42,787 nt of DNA from Tannockella sp964372125 (GCA_964372125.1 CAYJPL010000017.1:1-42787); one strand, 5' to 3'. Positions 7,203-15,268 are shown, counted from the stretch's first letter. The notes: generated by a model from the letters alone, not told the origin. Numbers and translations are program-made.

Positions 7203-8132
7203 ATGGATTTGAAATTTAGAAAAGTATTAGAGAATATTGATTTTTTAAATAAATATGGAAAGTTATCAAAAAAATATGATAATGTAAGAACACCTGATAG
7301 AGATAGGTTATTAAGACCAGATGGGATAGAAGTTTGTGATATCTTTGAAGATATGGGATATGACTTAAAATTTAGTAAGGGTGTTGATAAATTTGCCTAC
7401 TTTGATGAGCAACACGGAGACTATGATTTTTCTTTTCGATTTAACTTATCGTATGGTGAAGTAGAAACTATATTTGTGATATCTGAAAAAGATAAAATGT
7501 TAGTTGCATCACATTTCGGTTATATTACGTATTGTCTTGGACTTGAGAATCCAATCAAAGATCCAGTATTTTCAAATTATGACGATTTAAAAGAAATTTT
7601 TGAAACATTGGTAGGTATTTATCTTGATTGTAAAGAAGAATTAATAAGACTTGCAGGAGTTGAATTTAAAGAGCCAGAAAAAATATATAAAATTGGAATA
7701 CCAGAACTTCCTATATTAGAACAGATAATTCCTATACCATATCATGAGATGGCTAATGAATTTACTAAAGATTTTAATACAATGGATAATGCGGAGTTTT
7801 GTGAAAAACACGATGTGTGTTGTAATCTTTGGATTCGACCAGAAGATTTCTTGGTTGCAAGAAAGCATGTAGATACTTTTGGCAAAGCTTTAGTAAAGTT
7901 TTTGGCTAATAAAGGTTGTTTAATAAAGTTTTCATCTACAGACCAATTGCCACCAAATGAAATTGATAACTATTGGGGTGAAGAAGTAGAAGTACAACCT
8001 GTTTATCTATATATTGCTGATGGAACACGCTATTGTAAAGAAAAACATTATTATACGTTTATACCCAAAAGTGTAGACTTAGATAGTATTTTAGGAATAG
8101 AAATTGGACGTCCTAAGTATGATGATAAATAA
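7203..8132 (+). CDS. Unrecognised 309-residue protein of immunity cassette, copy 2
   Basis: Paralogue of the gene at 623, with the same SD (GGGAGAG) and a 21-base gap after the Imm33-like gene. Residues 1-85 are the same. Differences then cluster: ASHFGYITYCLGLENPIKDP replaces RTHLGFLSKCLGLETPIRKP near residues 102-121. Scattered changes also occur from residue 194 to 257 (for example CEKHDV for CKKYDA, and KHV for EHP). The end is DDK instead of DE. No known family is recognised. The pattern of frozen scaffold and variable patches resembles proteins whose surface binds changing partners. Confidence 0.6.
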   Translation: MDLKFRKVLENIDFLNKYGKLSKKYDNVRTPDRDRLLRPDGIEVCDIFEDMGYDLKFSKGVDKFAYFDEQHGDYDFSFRFNLSYGEVETIFVISEKDKMLVASHFGYITYCLGLENPIKDPVFSNYDDLKEIFETLVGIYLDCKEELIRLAGVEFKEPEKIYKIGIPELPILEQIIPIPYHEMANEFTKDFNTMDNAEFCEKHDVCCNLWIRPEDFLVARKHVDTFGKALVKFLANKGCLIKFSSTDQLPPNEIDNYWGEEVEVQPVYLYIADGTRYCKEKHYYTFIPKSVDLDSILGIEIGRPKYDDK

Positions 8133-8202
8133 CCTCATGCATGTAAATTTTATCTAATTTTAACAATGCGTGCCTTATATTACTAGAATTATTGCTTATA
8201 GA

Positions 8203-8245
8203 AGAGGAGGCCGAATATAACGGAAAAAACACATAGATGTGGTTA
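8203..8245 (+). pseudogene. Start-less relic of the 119-codon gene
   Basis: GAGGAGG is followed by a codon run reading TEKTHRCG and then a stop. It corresponds to the ribosome site and MEKIHRGNG start of the gene at 1682, but the ATG has become ACG at 8220-8222 and a stop (TAG) follows within nine codons. It sits at the equivalent position downstream of the second cassette copy. The match is short, so it is moderately supported. Confidence 0.4.
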
Positions 8246-8267
8246 GTATAATATTATCGAAAGGGAC

Positions 8268-8561
8268 GATAAAATTTACAACAGTAGATGTAGATAACAT
8301 CGTAATACCATATGGCAAAGGGATGCTAAGTAGTGTAGGAGGAAAGTAGCAGAACTAAAACCTCCATTTATCGGGAATGGGATGTCAGCGGCAAGAAATG
8401 GGGTAATTGTACCAGAATACCATACTGAAGGAGTTTCTTTTAAAACAGCTCAGATGATTGATGTTTACACAGATGGTAGTCAAAAATTGAAAGCTGTTTA
8501 CGATGCGGATCAAGGAATACTTATTAAAGTTGAGGAGATAAAAAATGAATACGCAAGGTAA
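8268..8561 (+). pseudogene. Frameshifted toxin tail, copy 2
   Basis: The sequence repeats the tail at 4479-4823: VDVDNIVIPYGKGMLSSVGGK, then a one-base deletion (GGAGGAAAG for GGAGGCAAAG near 8338-8346) that hits TAG. The old frame then resumes with NGMSAARNGVIVPEYHTEG and KAVYDADQGILIKVEEIKNE, ending at TAA 8559-8561. As in copy 1, the next gene's ATG (8545) lies inside the last codons. No start or ribosome site is present. This is a second relic of the same toxin tail, further decayed than the first. Confidence 0.65.
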
Positions 8562-8793
8562 ATATGGGGTAATTAAGGAAGAAAAGTTACCAAGTAACAT
8601 GTATAAATGTATTGAAGAAATAGCAGTGTATTGTGCAAAGCAATTAAAAGAAACAACAGAATATATAAACAAAACAAAAGATTATTAAATCTACGTATGT
8701 AATGATAATACGGTTGTATTATCATATCCAAAATCTTTAATCAAAGAAACAGTAGAGTATAAAGGTATGGAATTGTTTGATGGATTGAAGTAA
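8545..8793 (+). pseudogene. Small probable immunity gene with one in-frame stop
   Basis: It begins MNTQGKYGVIKEEKLPSN at an ATG overlapping the toxin tail, with SD GAGGAG at 8532-8537. A single in-frame TAA at 8686-8688 follows codon 47 (KTKDY). Reading continues in the same frame for 34 codons (IYVCNDNTVVLSYPKSLIK ... LFDGLK) to TAA 8791-8793, directly before the terminator. Intact, it would encode about 82 residues. The first seven residues match the gene at 4807, and nothing after that does. The shorter 47-residue product may still be made. The family is not recognised. Confidence 0.55.
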
Positions 8794-8815
8794 GGAGCGA
8801 ATTTGCTCCTTTTTA
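8792..8815 (+). terminator. Intrinsic terminator closing the toxin/immunity island
   Basis: Perfect 7-bp stem AAGGAGC / GCTCCTT (8792-8798 and 8805-8811) with a six-base loop and a T run continuing to 8814. It overlaps the stop codon of the last immunity relic and separates the island from the ATPase gene. Confidence 0.8.
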
Positions 8816-8872
8816 TTTGCCGCTTACAATATAGTAGTAATCAACAATCATAAAAAACATTTACTATTATTT

Positions 8873-8901
8873 TTGTATGAAAACTTTAGTAATGATATAA
8901 T
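8873..8901 (+). promoter_or_regulatory. Sigma-A-type promoter of the P-type ATPase gene
   Basis: TTGTAT (8873-8878), a 17-base spacer and TATAAT (8896-8901). It is the best promoter match in the about 190 bases between the terminator and the ATPase gene. The predicted start near 8908 leaves a leader of roughly 130 bases to ATG 9041, or 80 to ATG 8987. The leader holds no structure I can identify. Confidence 0.65.
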
Positions 8902-9040
8902 GTATACATATTAGATGTGCCGTTTGTTGTTTTCGTATAGGTTGTTTCAACAGATTCAACAAGTCTAGAAATTATAGAGAAAGGGTATGTGTATTGTATA
9001 TAGTTTAAAATCACTATTAATTACAATATACTATGTAATT

Positions 9041-11563
9041 ATGGAGACAAAAAGCACAAATGAGCTACTAAAAGAACGTAATGTAGATCCCAAAATAGGT
9101 TTAACAACTAAGCAAGCAAATGAATTTATTATGCAAGATGGAAAAAACAGTATTGAAGAAAAAAAGGAAACATTTTTTCAAAAGATAAAACCTTATTTTT
9201 TTGGTCCAATACCAAGAATGATTGAAGCAGCGATGATTTTATCCCTTATAACTGCTGACTATCGTGATTTTATAATTATTTTGGTTATGCTTCTTGCAAA
9301 TGCATTTATTGGTTGGAATCAAGATAAAAGTGCTCAAAATGCACTTGACGCATTAAAAAAAGACCTTGCATTAAAAGCAATGGTGTTACGTGATGCAAAA
9401 TGGCAAGAAATTGATGCCCAAAATGTTGTAAAAGGAGATATACTTGCAATAAAGTTTGGTAATATTGTACCTGCTGATGGAAGGATTATATCGGATGGTT
9501 TTCTAAGTATAGACCAATCAGCATTAACTGGAGAGAGTATGTTAGTCAACAAAAAGCAAAATGACGATGTTTATTCAGGGTCAATTGTAAAAGAAGGTAG
9601 TGTTACAATTCTAGTTACCGCCACTGGAGCAAATACTTTTTTTGGTAAAACTGCAAAATTAGTATCAAATGCAGGAGCAACAAATCACCTTACACAGCAG
9701 ATTACCTCTGTAGGAAACATGTTGATTTTTGGAGCATTAATACTTTCTGCTATACTAGTGGTATTCCAATTACTAGGAAGTAGTAGTATAAACCAAGGAG
9801 AAATATTAAAAATTATAAAAACTGTACTTGTCTTGCTTGTGGCAACAATACCAGTAGCAATGCCAGCAGTAATTTCTGTTACTATTGCACTTGGAGCTTT
9901 TGCACTTTCAAAAAAACATGCAATAGTATCAAAGTTAAACTCTATTGAAGCATTAGCAAGTGTTGATACACTGTGTAGTGATAAAACTGGAACACTTACA
10001 CAAAATAAACTTAGTGTGGTTGATGTTTTACCATTCAAAGATGTTACTAAAGATATGATGATTACTTATGGTGTACTTGCTTCTGATTTAAAAGGAAATG
10101 ATGTTATTGATTTAGCAATTCAAAAAGAACTAGTTAATAAAGAAGTATTGAATAATTATGAAGTAATTAAATTTTTACCATTCAATCCAGTATCAAAAAG
10201 AATAGAAGCTGACATTAAAGAAGGTGACACAACGTATAAATTAATAAAAGGAGCACCACAAGTAATAATTGATTTATGTAGCTTGGAAGATGAAGAAAAA
10301 AATAAAGCACAAATACAAATTGATGATCTTGCAACGCAAGGCTATAAGTCGCTTGGATTAGCTCGCGTTGATAATCAAAAATATCAATACTTAGGAATAT
10401 TTGTATTAGCCGATCCACTACGTGAAGACAGTAAAGAAACAATTGACAAATTACATGATGTTGGCATTGGTGTAAAAATTATTACAGGAGATAGTCAAAA
10501 CATTGCAAAACAAATAGCTGGGCAATTAGGTATCGGTGATAATATTCTTTTAGCAAATGACATATTTAGTGATGATGAAAATAAAAAGCTAAGCAAAGAA
10601 GAAATAAAACAAATTGAAGATGCAAGTGGTTTTGCTCAAGTATTTCCACAACATAAATATGCAATTGTAAAAACGCTTCAAGACAATGGACATATTTGTG
10701 CAATGACTGGTGATGGTGTTAATGATTCACCAGCGCTTAAACAGGCCGACTGTGGGATTGCAGTATCTGGAGCTACAGATGCAGCTAGAGCAGCAGCAAC
10801 ATTGATTCTATTAGATCCGGGATTACATATTATAAAAACTGCAATTGATGAATCAAAACGTATATTTGCTCGAATGATGAGTTATATATATTACCGTATT
10901 GCAATGACAGTCAATATTATGATTTTATCTGTTGTAGTTACATTACTTGGATCTATGCTTATTACAAGATTAGCTCCTACAAATAGTGAATCATTTTTTC
11001 CATTGACTGCAATAATGCTTGTATTACTAGCATTATTAGATGATATACCAATTATGACAATCGCATATGATAATACGAGTATTGAAAGTAAACCTGCAAA
11101 ATGGAATTCCACGAAAATATTTTCAATCAGTATAGTATTAGGTTTGGTTTCTGTCTTGCAAACTATTTTACTTGTTGTATGGGTGGATGGAAGTTTCTCA
11201 TTTGTCAATTCTATTGCTCAAACATTTAATATCACACATATTTGGAATCACATTACAACGTTTGACCAACTACAAACATTATTGTTTTTACAACTAGTTG
11301 TAGGTGGACACTTATTGTTATTGATTACTAGAAATACAAGTTGGTTTTTCAAAAGACCGTTCCCACATATTAAATTATTTACTGCAATAGTATCAACACA
11401 ACTTCTTGTAGTTGTTTTATGTATATTTGGATGGTTTGTTTCACCTATTGATATTCAATCAATTTTAATTATATGGCTATATAATATTGTATGGATGTTC
11501 CCACTTTCACTTATTACTATTTTAATACATGGATTTTGTAACAAGAAAACAATAGCTAAATAA
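9041..11563 (+). CDS. P3A-type (plasma-membrane H+) P-type ATPase
   Basis: About 840 residues. It couples ATP hydrolysis to proton export across the membrane, as in plant and archaeal P3A pumps. N-terminal cytoplasmic part, then the actuator motif (DQSALTGES). M4 carries PVAMPAVISVTIALG, the P3A form of the ion-site helix. The phosphorylation site CSDKTGTLTQNKLS has its Asp at residue 314 (codon 9980). KGAP in the N domain, TGDGVNDSPALKQADCGIAV hinge, M6 with LLDDIPIMTIAYDN, which keeps an acidic ion-site residue. About ten membrane segments. Start is uncertain: ATG 8987 would add 18 hydrophobic residues but has AGAAAGGG only one base away, and ATG 9041 lacks a clear SD. The gene is monocistronic between a promoter and a terminator. 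Confidence 0.88.
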   Translation: METKSTNELLKERNVDPKIGLTTKQANEFIMQDGKNSIEEKKETFFQKIKPYFFGPIPRMIEAAMILSLITADYRDFIIILVMLLANAFIGWNQDKSAQNALDALKKDLALKAMVLRDAKWQEIDAQNVVKGDILAIKFGNIVPADGRIISDGFLSIDQSALTGESMLVNKKQNDDVYSGSIVKEGSVTILVTATGANTFFGKTAKLVSNAGATNHLTQQITSVGNMLIFGALILSAILVVFQLLGSSSINQGEILKIIKTVLVLLVATIPVAMPAVISVTIALGAFALSKKHAIVSKLNSIEALASVDTLCSDKTGTLTQNKLSVVDVLPFKDVTKDMMITYGVLASDLKGNDVIDLAIQKELVNKEVLNNYEVIKFLPFNPVSKRIEADIKEGDTTYKLIKGAPQVIIDLCSLEDEEKNKAQIQIDDLATQGYKSLGLARVDNQKYQYLGIFVLADPLREDSKETIDKLHDVGIGVKIITGDSQNIAKQIAGQLGIGDNILLANDIFSDDENKKLSKEEIKQIEDASGFAQVFPQHKYAIVKTLQDNGHICAMTGDGVNDSPALKQADCGIAVSGATDAARAAATLILLDPGLHIIKTAIDESKRIFARMMSYIYYRIAMTVNIMILSVVVTLLGSMLITRLAPTNSESFFPLTAIMLVLLALLDDIPIMTIAYDNTSIESKPAKWNSTKIFSISIVLGLVSVLQTILLVVWVDGSFSFVNSIAQTFNITHIWNHITTFDQLQTLLFLQLVVGGHLLLLITRNTSWFFKRPFPHIKLFTAIVSTQLLVVVLCIFGWFVSPIDIQSILIIWLYNIVWMFPLSLITILIHGFCNKKTIAK

Positions 11564-11808
11564 CTAACACTCTCAGGGATAATATAAAAGAGATGATGCA
11601 AAAAATTATTAATATCGATTTTATTATCTTTACAACCAAAACTAGAGTAAAATCTAGTTTTTTTATAATAAAAAGGAATGCCAAGATGGTTATGGTAGAA
11701 ATATGGAAAGTATAAAGTAGATTTAATCATTTAGTTACTTATACTACAGATGAAAAGAATACTAATCTACTGATTTCATCATGCATTTAAAAAAAGTATA
11801 AATCTTAT
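11564..11808. other. Gene-free stretch after the ATPase
   Basis: Apart from the terminator at 11638-11664, I see only AT-rich sequence with short broken frames and no ribosome site or conserved motif. It runs into the duplicated leader starting at 11809. Confidence 0.5.
11638..11664 (+). terminator. Intrinsic terminator of the ATPase gene
   Basis: Stem AAACTAGA... pairing with TCTAGTTT (about 11638-11646 and 11653-11661), a short GTAAAA-type loop, and a run of T. It lies 75 bases after the ATPase stop. Confidence 0.7.
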
Positions 11809-11881
11809 ATCAACTTTATTTTATGTATGTAGCATGTATAATGCAAAGTGAAATAGAAACCTAAGAGTAGGAGTGGATATG
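11809..11881 (+). repeat. Duplicate of the rbgA promoter/leader (copy A)
   Basis: Bases from ATCAACTTTATTTTATGTAT to CCTAAGAGTAGGAGTGGATA match 13601-13689 with a few substitutions and a gap of about 16 bases. The copy keeps TATAAT (11837-11842) and the SD AGGAG (11869-11873). The ATG that follows (11879) is immediately followed by TGA, so it drives no protein. The region between the two copies (11882-13600) holds the 290-codon gene and a GNAT relic. Confidence 0.8.
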
Positions 11882-12054
11882 TGATATATGATATATGGAA
11901 TTCGTGCATTATTTGAAAAAAATATAATAAATGTATAACCATTATTTATATAAACTCAGTACTACGTTGACTTAATCCAATGGTTGTTATAGTATAAACA
12001 AAGAAAACTTAAAAGCAGTTGGTAAAATTTATATAATAGGAAAGGTTAATAGGC
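11882..12054. other. Leader of the 290-codon gene
   Basis: 173 AT-rich bases. A TATAGT-like box near 11988-11993, upstream of ATG 12055, could act as a -10, but I see no good -35. Nothing else is identifiable. Confidence 0.3.
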
Positions 12055-12927
12055 ATGGACTATACAAAAAAAATACTCAAGGATAGCCTTAAAAACAAAA
12101 CAGATAAAGCCACAAAATTAAGCGTATATATTATTGTGGTGATATTCATGCCAATCTTTGTTATGGCATGTATTTTCTATCCTACTTTTATAATGCTTCC
12201 GATTGTAATTTATATATTAGTTAAACCTAAAATAATAACAAAAAATCTTGATGTAGCACTTAATCGTGTAGATTTTAGTGATTTTTTAATTTTAGGAAAT
12301 ATATCAATGAAAAAATCAGAAATATATGTTTTTGATAGTAAAACAATAAATCAAATTGAATATAGTACCTTTCTCATGTCGGATTTTTATTTGAAAGATA
12401 GAACTGACTTTAAAAATGAGTATCTTAATCATCATATTGTTAAAATAAACGCTTCAAGGCTTAGAAAATCCAAAATTTTAGTCGATATTTTTGATTTTAC
12501 ACTTATGCAAACAGATAGACTTGAAATTTTTAATCATATCTGTAAAAATATCTATCTTGATAAAACATACGAAAATATTAATCATGCAAAGAAGTCGTAT
12601 ACAAATTACCTTGGGAAATTGAGTCGGATTTATGAAGATACAAAAGTAGAATATTGTTCAAGTAGGATGCAAATTAATTGTAGATATATAAAAAATTTAG
12701 AGTATCATTTGGAAAAAAATCCTAGACCCTTTATAGATTTTGTAATGGGTACTAACTATACACTTCCAATATGTCATAGTTATAATTTAGCATCTAATAA
12801 ATCAAAACAAGCTTTTATAAGTGAAACAGAGTTTGCAAAAATTCTATATTTTGATATTTTAGAAGCATCGAAACATGCGTTAAATATATCTAATGTCTCT
12901 AAATATGATGTAATTGAAAGAATGTAA
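12055..12927 (+). CDS. Unrecognised membrane-anchored protein, 290 residues
   Basis: An N-terminal basic segment (MDYTKKILKDSLKNKTDKATK) is followed by one long or two short hydrophobic stretches at about residues 22-60 (YIIVVIFMPIFVMACIF, IMLPIVIYILV). A cytoplasmic-looking domain of about 230 residues rich in Lys, Asn, Tyr and Ile follows. Weak SD AAAGG at 12041-12045. No family recognised. It lies alone between the duplicated rbgA leader and a decayed acetyltransferase, with lower GC than the core genes, so it was probably acquired or transposed there. The function is unknown. Confidence 0.6.
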   Translation: MDYTKKILKDSLKNKTDKATKLSVYIIVVIFMPIFVMACIFYPTFIMLPIVIYILVKPKIITKNLDVALNRVDFSDFLILGNISMKKSEIYVFDSKTINQIEYSTFLMSDFYLKDRTDFKNEYLNHHIVKINASRLRKSKILVDIFDFTLMQTDRLEIFNHICKNIYLDKTYENINHAKKSYTNYLGKLSRIYEDTKVEYCSSRMQINCRYIKNLEYHLEKNPRPFIDFVMGTNYTLPICHSYNLASNKSKQAFISETEFAKILYFDILEASKHALNISNVSKYDVIERM

Positions 12928-12969
12928 AATTTGTTATTATACAAATTAACTGTTAAACTACTATCAAAA

Positions 12970-13398
12970 CAGGAACTGGACGTTATCTTAAAATTGAAGG
13001 TTGCGAGTGCTCAAACTAGATTTATAGCGAGTTTCGAAAAATATCTTAATGATGCAGTTAAAAATACCAACGAATGACTAGGGATTTCTATGAGTGTATG
13101 ATGAAGATAAAATGATAAAATTTGCTATGTACGCTAAGTAGGATTTTAGATTTGTACCATATGTGCAAATGTAGCTTGATAAGTTTATGATTGATGAAAA
13201 CTATCAAGGAAAAGGGTATGGAAAAACAGCAAAGATGCTTATAATAGATAGGATGTATGCAGATTATCGTTGTAAAAAATATTCTAGTCGGTAATTGTAG
13301 ATAACATACCATCAATAAGTCTTTACCAAAACTTATGTTTTAAGAAAACTTGGAGTAAAGACCATAATGAAGAACGTATCATGACACGAACAAAATGA
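12970..13398 (+). pseudogene. Decayed GNAT acetyltransferase (polyamine N-acetyltransferase-like)
   Basis: Three separated pieces in different frames line up with a GNAT protein of the BltD/PaiA-like kind. LDVILKLKVASAQTRFIASFEKYL comes early. KFMIDENYQGKGYGKTAKMLI (about 13182-13245) carries the acetyl-CoA-binding Q/RxxGxG/A motif. VIVDNIPSISLYQNLCFKK, then HNEERIMTR, forms the C-terminus, ending in a stop at 13396-13398. Stops and frameshifts interrupt it throughout, for example after YSSR near 13293. It has no ribosome site. Family resemblance rests on motif order and the final E-x-x-M-T-R. Confidence 0.75.
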
Positions 13399-13600
13399 GC
13401 ATAACATGAAGAACAAAACCTTATGCAAGTTGACCTTATTTCAGAAATAATTTTATAAGTATTAGATAACAATAAAATAACAGTAATATCTATTACTAAA
13501 AGTAAGTATTAATTTAAATTGAAAATATATAATTTAATTAATAAATTGCTATATTTTTAGTTCTAGGTACAACATAATTTAAGCTAAGTACAATAATATA
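13399..13600. other. AT-rich gene-free stretch
   Basis: About 200 bases between the GNAT relic and the rbgA promoter with no open frame carrying a ribosome site and no clear hairpin with a T run. I see nothing further in it. Confidence 0.5.
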
Positions 13601-13689
13601 ATCAACTTTATTTTATGTATAAAGCATGATATAATGCAAAATGAAACAAATGGATATATAAATACCTAAGAGTAGGAGTGGATAATATG
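13601..13689 (+). promoter_or_regulatory. rbgA promoter and leader (copy B of the duplicated segment)
   Basis: TATAAT at 13630-13635 with a poor -35 (TTTATT at 13607-13612, 17-base spacing), then a 40-base leader and AGGAG (13674-13678) before ATG 13687. It corresponds to 11809-11881, which is an otherwise purposeless second copy. Confidence 0.7.
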
Positions 13690-14601
13690 AGTAAAATGGA
13701 ACAAAAACGTGAACAGCGTGCAAATAGTGAAGATAAGAGTAATCAAATGAGAAGTATTCAATGGTTTCCGGGACACATGGCAAAAGCAAGAAGGGAAATT
13801 AGTGAGAAAATCAAATTGATTGATATCGTAGTGGAGCTTGTGGATGCAAGAGCACCACGTGCTTCAAAAAATCCGATGTTTGATGAAATTACACGTAATA
13901 AACCAAGATTAATCGTAATGACTAAAAAAGATATGGCTGATGAAAAAAGTATTAATCAGTGGCTTCAGTACTATCAAGGGCTTGGTTATCATGCAATTTG
14001 CGTAAACTTAAAAAACTTTAATGAATACCAGTTAATCATTAAAATATGCAAAGAAATATTAAAAGAAAAACTAGAAAGAGAAAAACAAAGAGGGTTACGT
14101 CCTCGTGCTATGCGAGCAATGGTTCTAGGTATTCCAAATGTTGGAAAATCAACATTTATTAATCGCCTTGCAAAAAGAAAAGCAACGATTACAGGAAATC
14201 GTCCAGGTGTTACAAAAGCTCAACAAATCATACGTGTAGATAAAGACTTTGAATTATTTGATACACCAGGTGTACTTTGGCCCAAGTTTGATGATATAGA
14301 TACAGCACGTAATATTGCACTCATTGGTTCAATTAAGCAACAAATACTACCTCTAGATGAGTTATTTGTATATGCTGTAGAATATCTAGTAACAAATTAT
14401 CCTGGTATGGTAGAAGAACGTTATCAAATAAAAGTAGATTTAAATGAAGATTGGATTTCAACAATTTTTGATGACATTGCTAAGACTAGAAAAATCAAAC
14501 CAGTTCGTGGATATACAGATTATGACCGTGTAATTGAAACATTCTTTACTGAAGTTTTTGATGGAAGTATAGGGAAGATGACATGGGAAAAACCAGATTA
14601 G
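13687..14601 (+). CDS. rbgA: Ribosome biogenesis GTPase RbgA
   Basis: A 304-residue circularly permuted GTPase needed for a late step of 50S subunit assembly. The G4 motif TKKD (79-82) precedes G1 GIPNVGKS (148-155), the G2 Thr in GVTKAQ, and G3 DTPG (192-195), the permuted order typical of YlqF/RbgA. The N-terminal IQWFPGHMAKARR is the family signature. The SD AGGAG (13674-13678) has proper spacing to ATG 13687; the in-frame GTG at 13678 overlaps the SD itself, so it is rejected. Its 3' end overlaps rnhB by 19 bases, as in the rbgA-rnhB pair of Bacillus. Confidence 0.95.
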   Translation: MSKMEQKREQRANSEDKSNQMRSIQWFPGHMAKARREISEKIKLIDIVVELVDARAPRASKNPMFDEITRNKPRLIVMTKKDMADEKSINQWLQYYQGLGYHAICVNLKNFNEYQLIIKICKEILKEKLEREKQRGLRPRAMRAMVLGIPNVGKSTFINRLAKRKATITGNRPGVTKAQQIIRVDKDFELFDTPGVLWPKFDDIDTARNIALIGSIKQQILPLDELFVYAVEYLVTNYPGMVEERYQIKVDLNEDWISTIFDDIAKTRKIKPVRGYTDYDRVIETFFTEVFDGSIGKMTWEKPD

Positions 14602-15209
14602 AGTTTGAAGAAGAATACTATAATAAAGGCTATCAATTCATTATTGGTGTAGATGAAGCTGGAAGAGGACCAATGGCTGGTGAATTAGTTGTAGCAGGAG
14701 TGATGTTTCCAAGAGATTATTACGATGAAAGAATTAATGACTCAAAGCAATTATCTAAAAAAAAGCGTGATGAGTTATATCAAATTATTATAGATAATGC
14801 ACTTGCATATCACATTGAGATACTTTCAGTAGAACAAGTTGATAGTTTGAATGTTTATCAAGCAAGCAAACAAGGAATGTTGGAATGTATAGATGTTATC
14901 AAAAAAGAAAATACATTTGTATTATCTGATGCAATGCCATTAGGAGATATAGAACACCTGGCTATTATAAAAGGGGATCAACTTTCAATGTCGATTGCAG
15001 CTGCAAGTATTCTTGCAAAATACACACGTGATAAGCTAATGCTGGAACATTCAAAAACATATCCACAATATGGATTTGAGAGTCATAAAGGATATGTTAC
15101 AAAAAAACATAAGGAAGCATTGGTGGAGTATGGGATTTGTCCTATTCATCGACGAAGCTTTAAACCAGTACAAGAACAATTAGAAAAACAATTATCTTTT
15201 GATATTTGA
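14583..15209 (+). CDS. rnhB: Ribonuclease HII
   Basis: 208 residues. It removes RNA from RNA-DNA hybrids, including single misincorporated ribonucleotides. GVDEAGRGPMAGELVVAGV at 22-40 carries the catalytic Asp24-Glu25 pair, NDSKQLSKKKRDEL follows, and VLSDAMPLGD supplies another acidic residue. SIAAASILAKYTRDKLM and YGFESHKGYVTKKH are the remaining family blocks. ATG 14583 lies inside the end of rbgA, with GGGAAG at 14571-14576 as SD. Confidence 0.95.
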   Translation: MGKTRLEFEEEYYNKGYQFIIGVDEAGRGPMAGELVVAGVMFPRDYYDERINDSKQLSKKKRDELYQIIIDNALAYHIEILSVEQVDSLNVYQASKQGMLECIDVIKKENTFVLSDAMPLGDIEHLAIIKGDQLSMSIAAASILAKYTRDKLMLEHSKTYPQYGFESHKGYVTKKHKEALVEYGICPIHRRSFKPVQEQLEKQLSFDI

Positions 15210-15268
15210 TTTTCTTTTTTTTCGAGCAAATTCTTATATAGTTACGTATAAAATAGTAGGAGGTAACT

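Noticed and set aside
8987..9040. Longer P-type ATPase start at ATG 8987
   Set aside because: The purine-rich SD-like run is only one base from this ATG, and the extra 18 residues are unlike ATPase N-termini; kept as a possibility only.
9685..10038. Minus-strand frame within the ATPase gene
   Set aside because: It lies opposite the conserved phosphorylation domain, with no ribosome site or family signal.
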